This document shows, piece after piece, positions 52,828 through 64,000 of a DNA stretch of 64,000 nucleotides. The position numbers and the translations under genes are program-made. Source of the DNA: an uncultured Lachnospiraceae bacterium (GTDB lineage Bacteria > Bacillota > Clostridia > Lachnospirales > Lachnospiraceae); NCBI GenBank assembly GCA_900550285.1, contig URRW01000007.1:1-64000 (forward strand). The letters are read 5' to 3'. A model generated the notes under the pieces. That model was given only the letters and a program-made list of their open reading frames with translations, did not search any database and was not told the DNA's origin. Every line of letters begins with the position of its first letter. Position 1 is the first letter of the stretch.

Positions 52828-53958
52828 TTACCTTCCAAACTGCTTTCTCACGATCGAAATGATCAGCTCCATGTCCTCCGGCGTGTTTTTGATGTCGCTG
52901 GGCAGGCATAAGCCCCTGCCGAAAATATCCGCGGAAACGTCCGTCCCCTCCTTTGCGGAAACAAAATCGCAGTCCGCAAACACCGGCTGTAAATGCATCG
53001 GCTTCCAGATCGGGCGCGTCTCGATGTTATATTCCGCCAGCGCATCCATCACCTGATCGGGCGTCACGCTGCAGCCCTTTGCGATCGTCATGCAGGACAG
53101 CCAGTTGTTGGAATCGCCCTTTGGATTCATCGGGTTCATCTCGATCTCCGGAATGTCCGCAAATGCCTCCGCGTACTGCCGGTAGATCGCGTTTTTCAGC
53201 GCCTTGTGCTCTTCCAGATGCAGAAGCTGCCCTCTCCCGATGCCTGCCAGCACATTCGACATCCGGTAGTTATAGCCGACCACGGAATGCTGATAGTGGC
53301 GTGCAGGATCTCTTGCCTGTGTAGAAAGAAATCTTGCACGCGCGATTGCCGCCTCGTCGTCCGACAAAAGCATCCCGCCGCCGGAGGTCGTGATGATCTT
53401 GTTGCCGTTAAAGGATAAAATGCCGAATTTGCCGAAGGTTCCCAGCTTTTTCCCTTCAAAGGTGCTTCCGAGAGCCTCCGCCGCATCCTCGATCAAAGGA
53501 ACGCCATGGGCGTCGCAGATGGCGCGGATCTCATCGATTTTTGCGGGCGTGCCGTATAAATGCACCAAAACGACAGCCGCCGGATGGGGATATTTTTCAA
53601 ATGCCCGCTCCAGTGCTGCCGGATCCATATTCCACGTTTCATATTCGGAGTCGATAAAAACCGGGACCGCCTTCTCATAGCAGAACGGATTGACGCTCGC
53701 CGCAAAGGTCAGGGAGGAAGCAAATACCACATCGCCCTGCTTCACGCCCGAAAGGATCGCTGCCAGATGCAGCGCTGCCGTTCCCGCAGAAAGCGCCGCC
53801 GCGTGCCCGATTCCCTCGTAGGCAGCCATCTCTTCCTCAAAGGCGTTCACATGCGGGCCAAGGGGCGCGACCCAGTTGGTGTCGAACGCATTCTGCACAA
53901 AAGCCTGCTCGTCCCCGTGCATCGTGGGGGACGCCAGATAAATTTTCTTCCGTTCCAT
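52828..53958 (-). CDS. pglE: UDP-4-amino-sugar aminotransferase (DegT/DnrJ/EryC1/StrS family), PglE-like
   Basis: 376 residues from the ATG at 53958 (GGAGGAG, 8 bases upstream); longer in-frame starts lie in the inverted-repeat leader and are rejected. Hallmarks are SAGTAALHLAAILSGV, LVHLYGTPAKIDEI, LIEDAAEALGSTFEGK and FNGNKIITTSGGGM, whose lysine binds PLP. The spelling NGNKIITTSGGGM and RARFLSTQARDPARHY matches the PglE/WbtI-like group, which makes UDP-4-amino-4,6-dideoxy-GlcNAc from the 4-keto sugar of PglF. Cytoplasmic. Confidence 0.92.
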   Translation of the reverse strand: MERKKIYLASPTMHGDEQAFVQNAFDTNWVAPLGPHVNAFEEEMAAYEGIGHAAALSAGTAALHLAAILSGVKQGDVVFASSLTFAASVNPFCYEKAVPVFIDSEYETWNMDPAALERAFEKYPHPAAVVLVHLYGTPAKIDEIRAICDAHGVPLIEDAAEALGSTFEGKKLGTFGKFGILSFNGNKIITTSGGGMLLSDDEAAIARARFLSTQARDPARHYQHSVVGYNYRMSNVLAGIGRGQLLHLEEHKALKNAIYRQYAEAFADIPEIEMNPMNPKGDSNNWLSCMTIAKGCSVTPDQVMDALAEYNIETRPIWKPMHLQPVFADCDFVSAKEGTDVSADIFGRGLCLPSDIKNTPEDMELIISIVRKQFGR

Positions 53959-54003
53959 GATATTCACTCCTCCATTCTTGTTCTGCCCTGCCGCTGCTGC
54001 GAT

Positions 54004-54196
54004 AGTTTCCGCTCTGCGGGGGCGCTGTCCGGCACTGTCCGTGCGGCAGCTTCCAATCTCGCTCACAAAAAATTTGATCCAAACGATCTGTTCTGTCCGA
54101 AACGCATTCTGCCCGGATCGTTTGCAAATTTTCCTTTGCTCGCCAGTCAGCTGCCGCACGGACAGTGCCGGACAGCGCCCCCGCAGAGCAGAAACT
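54004..54196. repeat. about 190-bp nearly palindromic element with 41-bp perfect arms
   Basis: Bases 54011-54051 are the exact inverse complement of 54149-54189 (41 of 41). Pairing extends outward to 54004/54196 with one mismatch. The inner bases are also related: AAAATTTG with AAACGAT on the left (about 54068-54087) matches ATCGTTT with CAAATTTT on the right (about 54117-54132). The whole lies in the leader of the pglE-like gene, between VOC stop and ribosome site. I see no flanking target duplication and no coding sequence. Confidence 0.85.
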
Positions 54197-54214
54197 GCCT
54201 CGCAGCCCACAGCG

Positions 54215-54601
54215 TCACTCCAATAATTCCAGCATCCCCATCGCAGGGTGCATGAGAAACGTCACGCGGCGGTTGCTGATGGCGGGCGCTTCCGTGGGCT
54301 CGTCGATGCGGATGTAGCCGCTCTCTTCCAGATGCGCCAGCTCCTCTGAAAAGCTGTCCGCCTCATAGCAAATATGATACGGCGCATTTTTATAGGTTTT
54401 TAAAAGACCCGATACAACAGAGTCTGCGGCATAGGGGCTTACCAGCTCGATCCGGTAGCCGTCCTTTTCCAAAAAAAGGATGTCCACCTTTCGGATCTGG
54501 TCGTGCGTCCAGTCCCCTTCGCGCGCATATCCAAGCGCTTCAAACGCCTGCGCCGCCTTTTCGCCCTTTTTTACCAGATAACCGATATGATGTACTTTCA
54601 T
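54215..54601 (-). CDS. VOC (glyoxalase/methylmalonyl-CoA epimerase-fold) protein
   Basis: 128 residues. VHHIGYLVKKGEKAAQAFEALGY opens the first beta-alpha-beta-beta-beta unit (first metal histidine), IELVSPYAADSVVSGLL closes it, YHICYEADSFSEELAHLEESGY is the second unit with histidine, and LLE at the end supplies the last ligand. This is the layout of methylmalonyl-CoA epimerase-like VOC proteins. Its place between the PglF- and PglE-like genes suggests an isomerase or epimerase step on a keto sugar or on the acyl group, but no such enzyme is known to me, so this is open. AGGAGG precedes the ATG at 54601. Confidence 0.78.
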   Translation of the reverse strand: MKVHHIGYLVKKGEKAAQAFEALGYAREGDWTHDQIRKVDILFLEKDGYRIELVSPYAADSVVSGLLKTYKNAPYHICYEADSFSEELAHLEESGYIRIDEPTEAPAISNRRVTFLMHPAMGMLELLE

Positions 54602-54614
54602 GCGCGTCCTCCTC

Positions 54615-56457
<1,843 letters not shown>

Positions 56458-56474
<17 letters not shown>

Positions 56475-58941
56475 TCTGTCTTTTCCTCTTTTCCGGCGCG
56501 CTGTCCTGTACAAACAGCGGCGCCAGCACGATCAGTGCCGAAAATCCAAGCGGATTGCACGGATGGAACAGCCATTCCACCAGCCCTGCCACCGCAAAGC
56601 CGATAAATACCGCCAGCGGCAGCACCGCGTATTTTTCCTTTTCGCCGTTTTTTTGCGCATGGGAAAACATCATCAAAGCGCTCAGGACACCGAACGCCAC
56701 ATAAACGGCTCCCGTCAGCATGCCGTGATCGTGGATCACCTGCAAATAGCTGTTGTGGGCATGTACGCTCGTGGAACCGTCCGGAAGCGTCACTCCCATT
56801 TCCGCATGCCCCGTCAAGTTCCAGTTTTCAATATAAGCCTTGAAAATCTCGATGCGCCCGTTGGAAAACTCATCCACATCCGAAACGCCGTCCTCTGTGG
56901 AAGCGACCAGCGTCTCCGACTCCACGCGCAGACCGTCTCCCGCGCACAAAAGCGTTTCTGCTTCCCGAAAAAGCTCAGACGCATCGGACAAAAGCTTGTT
57001 TTCCATCACATATTTGAAATATGAAACGGACATATAGGCGTTGGAATCCTTCGGGTCGTCCTTGTGGATCGCCGCCGCGGAATCCTCCACCTCATAAATA
57101 TAAGGATCGTTGTAAAGCGCCGGAAGCAGCCGGACGCCCGAATAGGTCACGGGCAGGCACAGCGCAAATGCCGCCGCCATACATAAAACCTCCCTGACAA
57201 GCCCCTTCCAGCTCTGCCGGTATACAAAAAACGGTACGAAAACAAGCAGCACTGCGCTCATCACAAGCACCGCCAGATAGCCTGTCCTGGACAGCGTCAG
57301 AAACAGGAAGGATACCGCCATTCCATATAAGAGCAGCGTTCCCCACAGATCCGCCAGCCGCTTTTTTTCTTTTAACCCGGAAAACAGCCGCACCGTCAGC
57401 ACGCACACCACAAGCGTCAGGTACGCCGCCGTGATCGTTACCGTATGGAACACAAAATTGTAGCGGGAATACACCCATGCCCGGAAGGGACGCCGCGCAA
57501 AGCAAAACAGCGCCGCCAGCGCAAAGTTCAACACCACGCCGTCACAGAAATTGGAAAGCAGGCGTTCCCTGTGCTCCCAGCCCAGATAAAACAAGTAGTA
57601 TAAGCCAAACACTGCCGCCGTGTACACGGTCCAGCCGCGCCCGTTTGAAAAGATGCAAAGAAGTGCAAAAAGCGCCGCCAGCGCCCCGGCATAAAACCGG
57701 TTTACCCGGCATAAAATCAGCGTCCTTGTACGGATCTTTCCGACGAGCGCCCCCAAAAGGAGCACCGTCAGGGCAGCCGCTGCGCTTTCCCAGCCTGCAA
57801 GCGCTGCCTTCTCTGCCGCCCCGTCCACTGCCGTCCAGAGCACATAGCGCCCGACGCCCGCCAAAACGGCGGCAGCCGCCCAGAGCCTGTTTTTGCCGGA
57901 TTTCATCATGGCAGGAAGCGCCATCGAAAGGATCGCCAGCTCCGTCCAGAAAAATACCTCCCGAAACGCCGTGTCCTGCTGCACCTGATACAGCGCGTTC
58001 ATATAATGGATGCCGCCCAGAAGCATCCCCGCAAAGGCTGTGATCTGCAGCCCGTCCGCCCAGCGTTTTCTGCACAGCTCCCCAAGCGGCATAAAATGCT
58101 TTTTTGTCCGGGGCGAAACAAGCACCCATGCAAAAAACAAAAACGCGATGCCGATCCCCAGCCCGTAAACAAGCTTATCGTCTGCCTTGCCGCCAAACAG
58201 GTTCTGCACAAATACCGCATACAAAAGGAATACGGTTCCAAAAAGCAGCGCCGGCGCTGCGGTTGCCCACACTGCGTACCGGACAGGTACCTTTTTGTTC
58301 AGTTTCTGCTTCTTCTGCGCCAGATATACGAAACCTGCGCACAAAAGAAATGCCGCCGCGCACAGCGCCCCCATCAGGCAGCCGACCTTCCACGCCGCCG
58401 GACTGTCCGTGTATACAAGGCGCATCACAATATTTTGGGCGGTCTGCTCAGACGTCTGCCCGTCTGCCAGCACATAATAATTGCCAAAGCAGGTCAGCCC
58501 CGTCTCTCCCGTGTTCTCCCACGCCAGATCCATGGGCGTGTCCGTCCCCTGAAGCTGCCATACATAGGCGGTATTGGGCTGCGTCTCAATCCCCAACGGA
58601 ATCCGCACAAAACCCGGGACTTTCGCCTCTGCCAGCTCAAACTCCCGGTTGATCAGAATTTCATTATTTTCATCATAAACGAGCAGATGATAATATTTCC
58701 CGATGGAATCGCTGCTCGTCACATACAAATCCAGATAGCGCAGATACGAGCCCTCCGCAATCAACACCTGCTGGATCTGCTGATCCAGCCGTACCTGCGC
58801 CGTCCCTGCCGGCGCTTCGTTTCCCGCCACCGTCCTGTCGCTGTCCAAAAGCTTCCCCGGCCCCAGCAAAAGAAGCGCTGCCGCCAGCCAGAACGCCACA
58901 ATATATATCAATGCCTGATATGCTTTGATCTTTCGGTTCAT
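56458..58941 (-). CDS. O-antigen ligase/polymerase (Wzy_C) family membrane protein with N-terminal outside domain
   Basis: 827 residues from the ATG at 58941 (the codon before is a TTG). One span at 12-30, then a beta-rich domain outside to about 185, then about twelve spans. The hallmark is near 715-735, TSVHAHNSYLQVIHDHGMLTG, the HxHNxYLQ motif of the O-antigen ligase/polymerase domain, followed by LVEWLFHPCNPLGF. Such proteins join glycan chains outside the membrane, either as polymerase or as ligase to an anchor. AAAGG precedes the ATG. It is the largest of three Wzy-like proteins in the window. Confidence 0.85.
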
Positions 58942-58974
58942 CAAAAGCCTTTCCGCAGAAAAACTGTCCTTTTG

Positions 58975-60684
58975 TCATTTTTGGGCAGACTTCCCCACTG
59001 TCTCATTCTCTTGCGTTTTCTTAGAAGTATACCACACCGCAGATAAGCTTGACAAGAGCACCGGCAGGCCGAACCAGAAAATCAACACATACCGCACCAG
59101 ATAGGTCGGCCCGATCAAAACGGTCAGAAAATTAAAGTAAACCGGCAGAAGCGCCGCCGCCTCTTTTCTTTTATCCACAGCGATCAGGAAAAGCCCGCCA
59201 AGCATCCACACCCAGCACAGTGCACCGGGGGAAAACAGCCAGGAAATTACCGGCGTCTCGTGGATTTCTTTTTCCCATGAGATTTTTTCGTATTGGCGTT
59301 CCAGCCAGGGGAAATAGCTGTGACGTTCTCCCGGAGCTTCGGTTTCACAGCTGAAATAGGAGCTTTCGGTATAGTTCAAATTTCCATTGTATACGTCGAT
59401 CACCGTATTCGGATACCAGAAGCCATAGGAAGTCATCAGCCACGCGTTTAAGTAGGTAGCCGGCGCGCGCATGCCGATGCGCATCCATAACGCCGCATAC
59501 TTTCCCGGATCCTCCGAAAAGGTTTTGGTCGAAAATCTGCTTTTTACAAGATCGGACAGCTTTGGATTATACATTTCCATCGCTTCCTCCGAAAAAATTT
59601 CAAACAATTCCGTCCTGTCCTGCTCCGTGAAAACCTCCGGATTATAATTCCACGCCCGCGTCAGCTGCTGGATCGGAACGGTAAAGCCCTCCATCGCATC
59701 CGTATTTTCCGGATGCAGCGCTGCATCCAGACCTGCCTGCAGCCCGAAATATGCCGCCAGCACAACCGCTGCCAGCGCAGCCATCCGCCTGCGGAACCCT
59801 TTGCCTGCCAGCCATAAAAGCACAGGGATCATCAGCAGGAAAACGCCCACGCCATTGCTTCTAAACACCGCCATCACAAATAACGCTGCCCCGAGCCCGA
59901 AAACCTTTCCCCGCTTCTTCCAAAATGCCCTTTTTTCGCGGCACAAATCTGTCAGCAGCACTAAAACCACCAGCATTCCTGCGGTATACGGCGTATCCTT
60001 GCTCGTACATAATACATACATGGGAATGACCGGGAAAAATCCAAAAAACAAAAAGGATATGATCCCCAGGACCGTTCCGCTCCCAAATTTTTTCAGCTTT
60101 CCAAGCACCCAGCCAAAAAGCAGCGCCAAAATGATCATCTGCGCCGTCACATAAACGACAATCCCCGTATTATAGCTGCCCGTCAGCTCCTGAAATTTTG
60201 CCACCGTCTTTCCCAGCAAAAGCACATGCAAAAGAGGATGCCTCGTCACATAGCTTCCCGTTACGACCTCATCCAGCTCCGCGGCAGCGTCATATGCAAA
60301 AAATCCCGGATAAACCGCCAGAAAAACCGGAAGCCAGCATAGAAACAGCCCGGCAGCCCGCAGGAGCGTCTGCTTTGCAAAGCTCTGTTTTCTCCACCAG
60401 ACGACAGTCCTTTGCTTTTCCCATTTTTCCCGAAGCGGATTTTTTCTATCGCTCTTTCCGCCCCCGTTTCCTGCCCATGAAAAAAGGATCGCCAGAACCG
60501 GCGTCAGGACGCAGGCTGATACCAGCGGAAGCAGCCATGTGGACAAGGCTCTCACATCTACGTTTCCGCTGCTGTCTAACTGGCTTCCCCACTGGGCGCA
60601 GAAGCTGACAAACAGCGCGCCAGCCCCCGCGCACCACCACATTGCCGGTTTTATACGCGTCTTTCCATCATTCTTCTTTTTCAT
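58975..60684 (-). CDS. DUF6020-family polytopic membrane protein
   Basis: 569 residues, about twelve spans. CWLPVFLAVYPGFFAYDAAAELDEVV near 115-140 with TRHPLLHVLLLG after it is the DUF6020 signature, an acidic first loop with a histidine pair that resembles GT-C enzymes. A large outside domain spans about 325-470. PVIPMYVLCTSKDTPYTAGM is a further conserved segment. The function of the family is not known to me; polyprenyl-phosphate-sugar transfer is likely from topology. Its start overlaps the end of the GtrB-like gene by 17 bases, strongly tying it to a polyprenyl-phosphate sugar donor. Confidence 0.8.
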   Translation of the reverse strand: MKKKNDGKTRIKPAMWWCAGAGALFVSFCAQWGSQLDSSGNVDVRALSTWLLPLVSACVLTPVLAILFSWAGNGGGKSDRKNPLREKWEKQRTVVWWRKQSFAKQTLLRAAGLFLCWLPVFLAVYPGFFAYDAAAELDEVVTGSYVTRHPLLHVLLLGKTVAKFQELTGSYNTGIVVYVTAQMIILALLFGWVLGKLKKFGSGTVLGIISFLFFGFFPVIPMYVLCTSKDTPYTAGMLVVLVLLTDLCREKRAFWKKRGKVFGLGAALFVMAVFRSNGVGVFLLMIPVLLWLAGKGFRRRMAALAAVVLAAYFGLQAGLDAALHPENTDAMEGFTVPIQQLTRAWNYNPEVFTEQDRTELFEIFSEEAMEMYNPKLSDLVKSRFSTKTFSEDPGKYAALWMRIGMRAPATYLNAWLMTSYGFWYPNTVIDVYNGNLNYTESSYFSCETEAPGERHSYFPWLERQYEKISWEKEIHETPVISWLFSPGALCWVWMLGGLFLIAVDKRKEAAALLPVYFNFLTVLIGPTYLVRYVLIFWFGLPVLLSSLSAVWYTSKKTQENETVGKSAQK

Positions 60685-61621
60685 TTTCCTCTCTCCCGAC
60701 GATCTCCCTCACGACAAACTGCGGCGCATTGTTGATGCAGATATACATCCGCCCTACATATTCCCCGATCAGCCCCAGCATCAGCATGAGCATCCCGCCA
60801 ATGAACATGATCGACGCCATCAGCGCGGAAAAACCGATCGGCACGCCGGGCAGAACCAGTTTTTTAATGACCGTATAGATTCCATACAAAAATCCCGCCA
60901 TCGCGCAGATCACGCCGACAAGCGTCGCGATCCTGAGCGGCTTTTCCGAAAATGCCGTAAAGCCGTTGAGCCACAGCGCCAGAAGCTTTCCGAACGTATA
61001 GCCGGAGGTTCCCGACTGACGGTCCCTGTGATGCACCGGGACATTGACGATATTGCGGGTCGCCCGCAGCACCAGCCCGATCACATAGGGAAAGGCGTTT
61101 TCATAGCGCAGCATCTCATCCAAAACGAAGCGGCGCGCCGCAAAATAGCTGGAAATAAACAGATCCTTCGGCTTGTTCAGCATAAAGCACAGCATCCGGT
61201 CATTGACCCTGCTGCCGAAATTGCGGAACGCGCTGTGATGCTTGTGGTCGTATTTCGCATATGCCACGTCTGCCCCGTCCTCCAGCGCGGTCAGAAGCTT
61301 TCCGACCTCGTCTGCGGGCGTCTGCCCGTCGTCGTCCAAGCAGACCAGAATATCGCCCTTTACCTGATGGAAGCCCGCCATCAGCGCCGCATGCTGCCCG
61401 AAATTGCGCGCAAGGTTTACGCCTGTGATCCGTTTATCCTTCCGGCACAGCTCCCTTATTTTTCCGAAGGTATCGTCCGGCGAACAGTCATTGACTAAAA
61501 TGACCTCATATTCATAACGCTCCAGCGCCGACATCGCCGCTTCAATCTCCTCCACCACGCTGCCGATCGTCGCCGCCGACCGGTAGCAGGGGATCACAAA
61601 ACTGACCAGTTGCTTTTTCAT
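60668..61621 (-). CDS. polyprenyl-phosphate glycosyltransferase (GtrB/ArnC/DPM1-like GT2)
   Basis: 317 residues from the ATG at 61621 (GGAG, 6 bases upstream). IPCYRSAATIGSVVEEIEAA, ILVNDCSPDDTFGKIREL and VCLDDDGQTPADEV near 95 form the GT2 core; SGTSGYTFGKLLALWLNG near 215 and two membrane spans (about 232-255 and 262-290) at the end are characteristic of GtrB/ArnC. It makes polyprenyl-phosphate sugar on the inner face, to be used outside by GT-C enzymes. Several such membrane proteins are in this window. No GtrA-type flippase gene is visible. Confidence 0.9.
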   Translation of the reverse strand: MKKQLVSFVIPCYRSAATIGSVVEEIEAAMSALERYEYEVILVNDCSPDDTFGKIRELCRKDKRITGVNLARNFGQHAALMAGFHQVKGDILVCLDDDGQTPADEVGKLLTALEDGADVAYAKYDHKHHSAFRNFGSRVNDRMLCFMLNKPKDLFISSYFAARRFVLDEMLRYENAFPYVIGLVLRATRNIVNVPVHHRDRQSGTSGYTFGKLLALWLNGFTAFSEKPLRIATLVGVICAMAGFLYGIYTVIKKLVLPGVPIGFSALMASIMFIGGMLMLMLGLIGEYVGRMYICINNAPQFVVREIVGREENEKEE

Positions 61622-61644
61622 CGTAATCTCCATTCTGTATGCCT

Positions 61645-64000
61645 TTACTCTGCCCGATACCACTCTACGACCAGATTTTGTTCATAATCGGAAAGCCCCA
61701 TTCCATTCAGGCAAAATGCTTCTATTCCTGCCGCCTCCTGCCGGTTGAGCACTGCCTCCAGCTCCTCCAGCGTCTCCGGCGTCTTTTCCAGCCAGAAGCC
61801 CGATGGAAGATTCGGAACGACAAGCCGCCCTGACAGCGTGCTTCCATCCTCACAAAATGCGTCCATATTGACGACGCCCACATGATACAGGAACTTTTTC
61901 AGCTTTCCTTCCAGCGTAAGCTCCGGCTTTATCTTAACATAATCCGCTTCCGGCGGACACTCTATCTTTTCACCGATAGGATATTCCTTTGTTTCCAAAA
62001 GGACGAGCTCCGGATCTTTTTTTGCCGGCACTCTTTTTAACAGGGAAAACGCGCCTGCGGTCTTTTCCACCTCATAATTTCTGCGGATCGCATCCCATGT
62101 CAGCGGATTGTCCAGATAACGGATATGGCTGTCAATATTATCATTTGTCAAAAGGATACATTCCGCCGCCTTTTCAGACTCAAACCAGTCCGCTACCTTG
62201 GAATCCATCCACGGAATGTATTCGTTCCCGTTCTGGACAGACGGATACCACACCATATCCCACTCCGGATAAACCGCCCCGTACCCGTTTCTCCACGGAT
62301 AGACGGTGATCGTCCGGTCGCCGACCAGGCTTACGATCTCCTCCGGAAGCTGGTTCTGCGCGATAAATTCCGGCGATACGCTGTCGGTATTCAAATGGGT
62401 GTAGCGCTCTGCTTTTGTCAAAAGCGCTTCCTTTACCTTCCCGGTATTATTCTGCAGCGCATGGGCGGAAAGCGCGCCGGTGCAAAATACCGCTCCCACC
62501 ATCACAGCTCCGGCAGCGGCAAGCATAGGCTTCCCGCTTCTGCATTTTTTCCACAGTTCCTCCCAGTTTACCGACAATACCACTGCCGAAAACAACATTG
62601 CAAACAGCCACAGCCCTACCTTGAGCCCATGTCTTGTGGTCGCATATTTATAGACAAAAAACATCGACGCGGAGCAGGCAAGAATGACCGTTGACGATTT
62701 ATAATCTGCAAGGAGCGATCCTGCAAGCAAAATCACATAGCAGACCATGATCACGATCAGCCAGCGAAGCTCTGCGCCGTCTACCACCTGATCCCACTGC
62801 ATCGTCAGCATCCAGCCGTCCGACAGCTTCAAAATCCCCGAAACATATCCCGCCAGGCTTTTGAAGGACGGACAATAAATCAGATACAGCACCGGCATGC
62901 TGACAAGCGCCGGTACAAATAATAAAAAGCTCTTCCACCTTTTGCAGAACACTGTAGAAAAGAAACCGAGCAGCACAAAAAAGGCAATCCCGCTCGTAAA
63001 CGTCGAAAACTTTCCAAAAAACATCAGCGCCAGCAAAATATTGGGAATTGCCGCCACATATCCTGCGCCCGCAGACCACAAGACCGCAGACAAAACCGCC
63101 AGATACAAAAGATAATTGTCGCTTGTAGGCGCGCTGTAGCCCGCCAGATATACAAAGAACGACAGCGCGACCGCCATTCCCCCGATCTTTCCCGCTGTAT
63201 ACGCGCGGTACAGACGGTAAAGAAGCCACAGATGCATGCCGAACACGCAAAACCAGATTGCGACGCCGCCCCAGTAATATAGCGTATTTTCCGGAAGCTT
63301 CATCAGATAGCACAGGTATCCCAGCGGTCCATAGGTAAAGTAAATATCCCGCCCGAATTTCAGCCCTTCCACGTTCGCGATGTTCAGGAAATATCTCCAT
63401 GAGGGGTCAAATTCCGTATTTTCCAGATAATAGATCACATTTGGGACGCTTAAGACAAACTGCGCCGCCAAAAGACCGATCACGCCGATCCTTGAAGCCG
63501 TTTCTTTTTTACGGCTGTCCCAAAATACCGCCCTGCCCTGTTCTGCCAGCTGTTTTTTCTGTGTCCGGAAGGCTCCTGTGCACAGCCGGAGCAATACCAG
63601 ACAGCATACCGCCATTAACAGGGTGATCGTCATTTTTTCCCATTCCGACGCGGACGGCGAAAATCCATATGCCGCCAGCACGCTCCCTGCCACAGGGGCA
63701 TCTGTCCCCGTATAGCACCTGCCGTTTAACAGCGGGGCATTTTCGCCGTCCGAAGCCAGCACATACGGCGGAATGGAGCAGCCCTGCGCGCTTAGCTGCA
63801 GCGTATAGGGGCTTCCTTTTTTTACCCGCGATACAAGGGAAAAATATTGCCACTCTCCGGCGGCAATATCGGAAACCGCCTTCGTCTCCTCTGCTTTGAT
63901 CTTCCCGTCCTCGTCAAGGAGCCTTACGGTTACCTCTCCCTGCCCGTCCTCCGCCAGATTGATAAAAATAAATTCCGCGCCCTTCAGGTAGCGCTGATCC
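61645..64000 (-). CDS. polytopic GT-C-like membrane protein with outside beta domain (5' end beyond window)
   Basis: At least 784 codons are open; the frame runs past base 64000 with no start inside the window that looks real (the first candidate at 63762 is a GTG within continuous coding sequence). The visible N-terminal part (about 80 codons, 63763-64000) is beta-rich and carries a LLDEDGKIKAEETKAV-like stretch of a jelly-roll sugar-binding domain. About eleven membrane spans follow, with FDPSWRYFLNIANVEGLKFGRDIYFTYGPLGYL as an acidic first loop (cited by position near 140-170 of the visible part). The C-terminal 200 residues are soluble and outside. A GT-C role is inferred. Confidence 0.75.
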   Translation of the reverse strand, partial: DQRYLKGAEFIFINLAEDGQGEVTVRLLDEDGKIKAEETKAVSDIAAGEWQYFSLVSRVKKGSPYTLQLSAQGCSIPPYVLASDGENAPLLNGRCYTGTDAPVAGSVLAAYGFSPSASEWEKMTITLLMAVCCLVLLRLCTGAFRTQKKQLAEQGRAVFWDSRKKETASRIGVIGLLAAQFVLSVPNVIYYLENTEFDPSWRYFLNIANVEGLKFGRDIYFTYGPLGYLCYLMKLPENTLYYWGGVAIWFCVFGMHLWLLYRLYRAYTAGKIGGMAVALSFFVYLAGYSAPTSDNYLLYLAVLSAVLWSAGAGYVAAIPNILLALMFFGKFSTFTSGIAFFVLLGFFSTVFCKRWKSFLLFVPALVSMPVLYLIYCPSFKSLAGYVSGILKLSDGWMLTMQWDQVVDGAELRWLIVIMVCYVILLAGSLLADYKSSTVILACSASMFFVYKYATTRHGLKVGLWLFAMLFSAVVLSVNWEELWKKCRSGKPMLAAAGAVMVGAVFCTGALSAHALQNNTGKVKEALLTKAERYTHLNTDSVSPEFIAQNQLPEEIVSLVGDRTITVYPWRNGYGAVYPEWDMVWYPSVQNGNEYIPWMDSKVADWFESEKAAECILLTNDNIDSHIRYLDNPLTWDAIRRNYEVEKTAGAFSLLKRVPAKKDPELVLLETKEYPIGEKIECPPEADYVKIKPELTLEGKLKKFLYHVGVVNMDAFCEDGSTLSGRLVVPNLPSGFWLEKTPETLEELEAVLNRQEAAGIEAFCLNGMGLSDYEQNLVVEWYRAE

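Noticed and set aside
54004..54196. Insertion sequence
   Set aside because: There is no transposase reading frame in or near the palindrome and no visible target duplication; only a non-autonomous element remains possible, which is listed as a finding.
53959..54210. An in-frame N-terminal extension of the pglE-like gene through the palindrome
   Set aside because: Relatives start at the MERKKIYLAS-like end, the ATG at 53958 has a strong ribosome site, and the extension is inverted-repeat sequence.

Overview
The window is a 64 kb stretch of a bacterial cell-surface glycopolymer locus. Essentially every real gene is on the minus strand, so transcription runs from high to low coordinates, and the promoter-proximal end lies beyond base 64000. 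Protein families, strong Shine-Dalgarno sites (AGGAGG type), two MOP/ABC-type exporters, several Wzy-like proteins and DUF6020/DUF6056/LIC_10190-type membrane proteins suggest a Gram-positive Clostridia member, most likely Lachnospiraceae. This rests on family content only; no rRNA or tRNA gene is present. I see no CRISPR array, transposase or integrase.

Layout in transcription order. (1) 64000-56458: polytopic GT-C-like membrane proteins, a GtrB/ArnC-like polyprenyl-phosphate glycosyltransferase and an O-antigen ligase/polymerase-like protein. (2) 56474-50035: a C. jejuni Pgl-like module (PglF 4,6-dehydratase, a VOC protein, PglE aminotransferase, PglC phosphoglycosyl transferase, ATP-grasp enzyme, PglA-like GT4) that should make and prime the first sugar on undecaprenyl phosphate. 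(3) 49965-43135: uronic-acid module (WbpO/TviB-like dehydrogenase, a membrane protein, an SGNH lipoprotein, WbpP/TviC-like epimerase, a formyltransferase and a DUF2334 deacetylase). (4) 43138-34805: GT4 enzymes, a FemAB/GNAT-like transferase, a CE4-like protein and an AsnB-type amidotransferase. (5) 34695-29893: acyl carrier protein, MBOAT, SGNH protein and a second AsnB. (6) 29801-9611: GT2, GT4, GT11, GT17 and DUF5672 transferases, a PglK-like ABC flippase, a Wzy-like protein, a pyruvyl transferase, a GH88/105-like protein and a MOP flippase. (7) 9564-7843: AAA-ATPase-like/PD-(D/E)XK protein. (8) 7700-1: an AT-rich segment with a second Wzy-like protein, a GT4, a large protein of unknown function, a YfhO/PTPS-related membrane protein and a small membrane-protein fragment.

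Working model (inference): PglF/E make a UDP-4-amino-6-deoxy sugar that PglC loads onto undecaprenyl phosphate; about 13 further transferases extend it; WbpP/WbpO supply UDP-GalNAcA, which may be amidated by AsnB-type enzymes and N-deacetylated/N-formylated; acyl, pyruvyl and polyprenyl-phosphate-linked sugars decorate the chain; MOP/ABC flippases and Wzy-like proteins export and polymerise it. No GDP-fucose or dTDP-rhamnose synthesis genes and no chain-length regulator are present, so those would have to be elsewhere.

Base composition changes abruptly near 7.8 kb: the left part is visibly AT-rich, the rest GC-rich. One gene (19695-21455) is broken by a single in-frame amber codon. No gene-free stretch exceeds 300 bases; the longest spacers are 53959-54214 (large inverted repeat), 333-517 (nothing convincing seen) and 24202-24379 (five tandem hairpins). 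Several shorter spacers are made of short tandem repeats with SD-like cores or of hairpins around stop codons.
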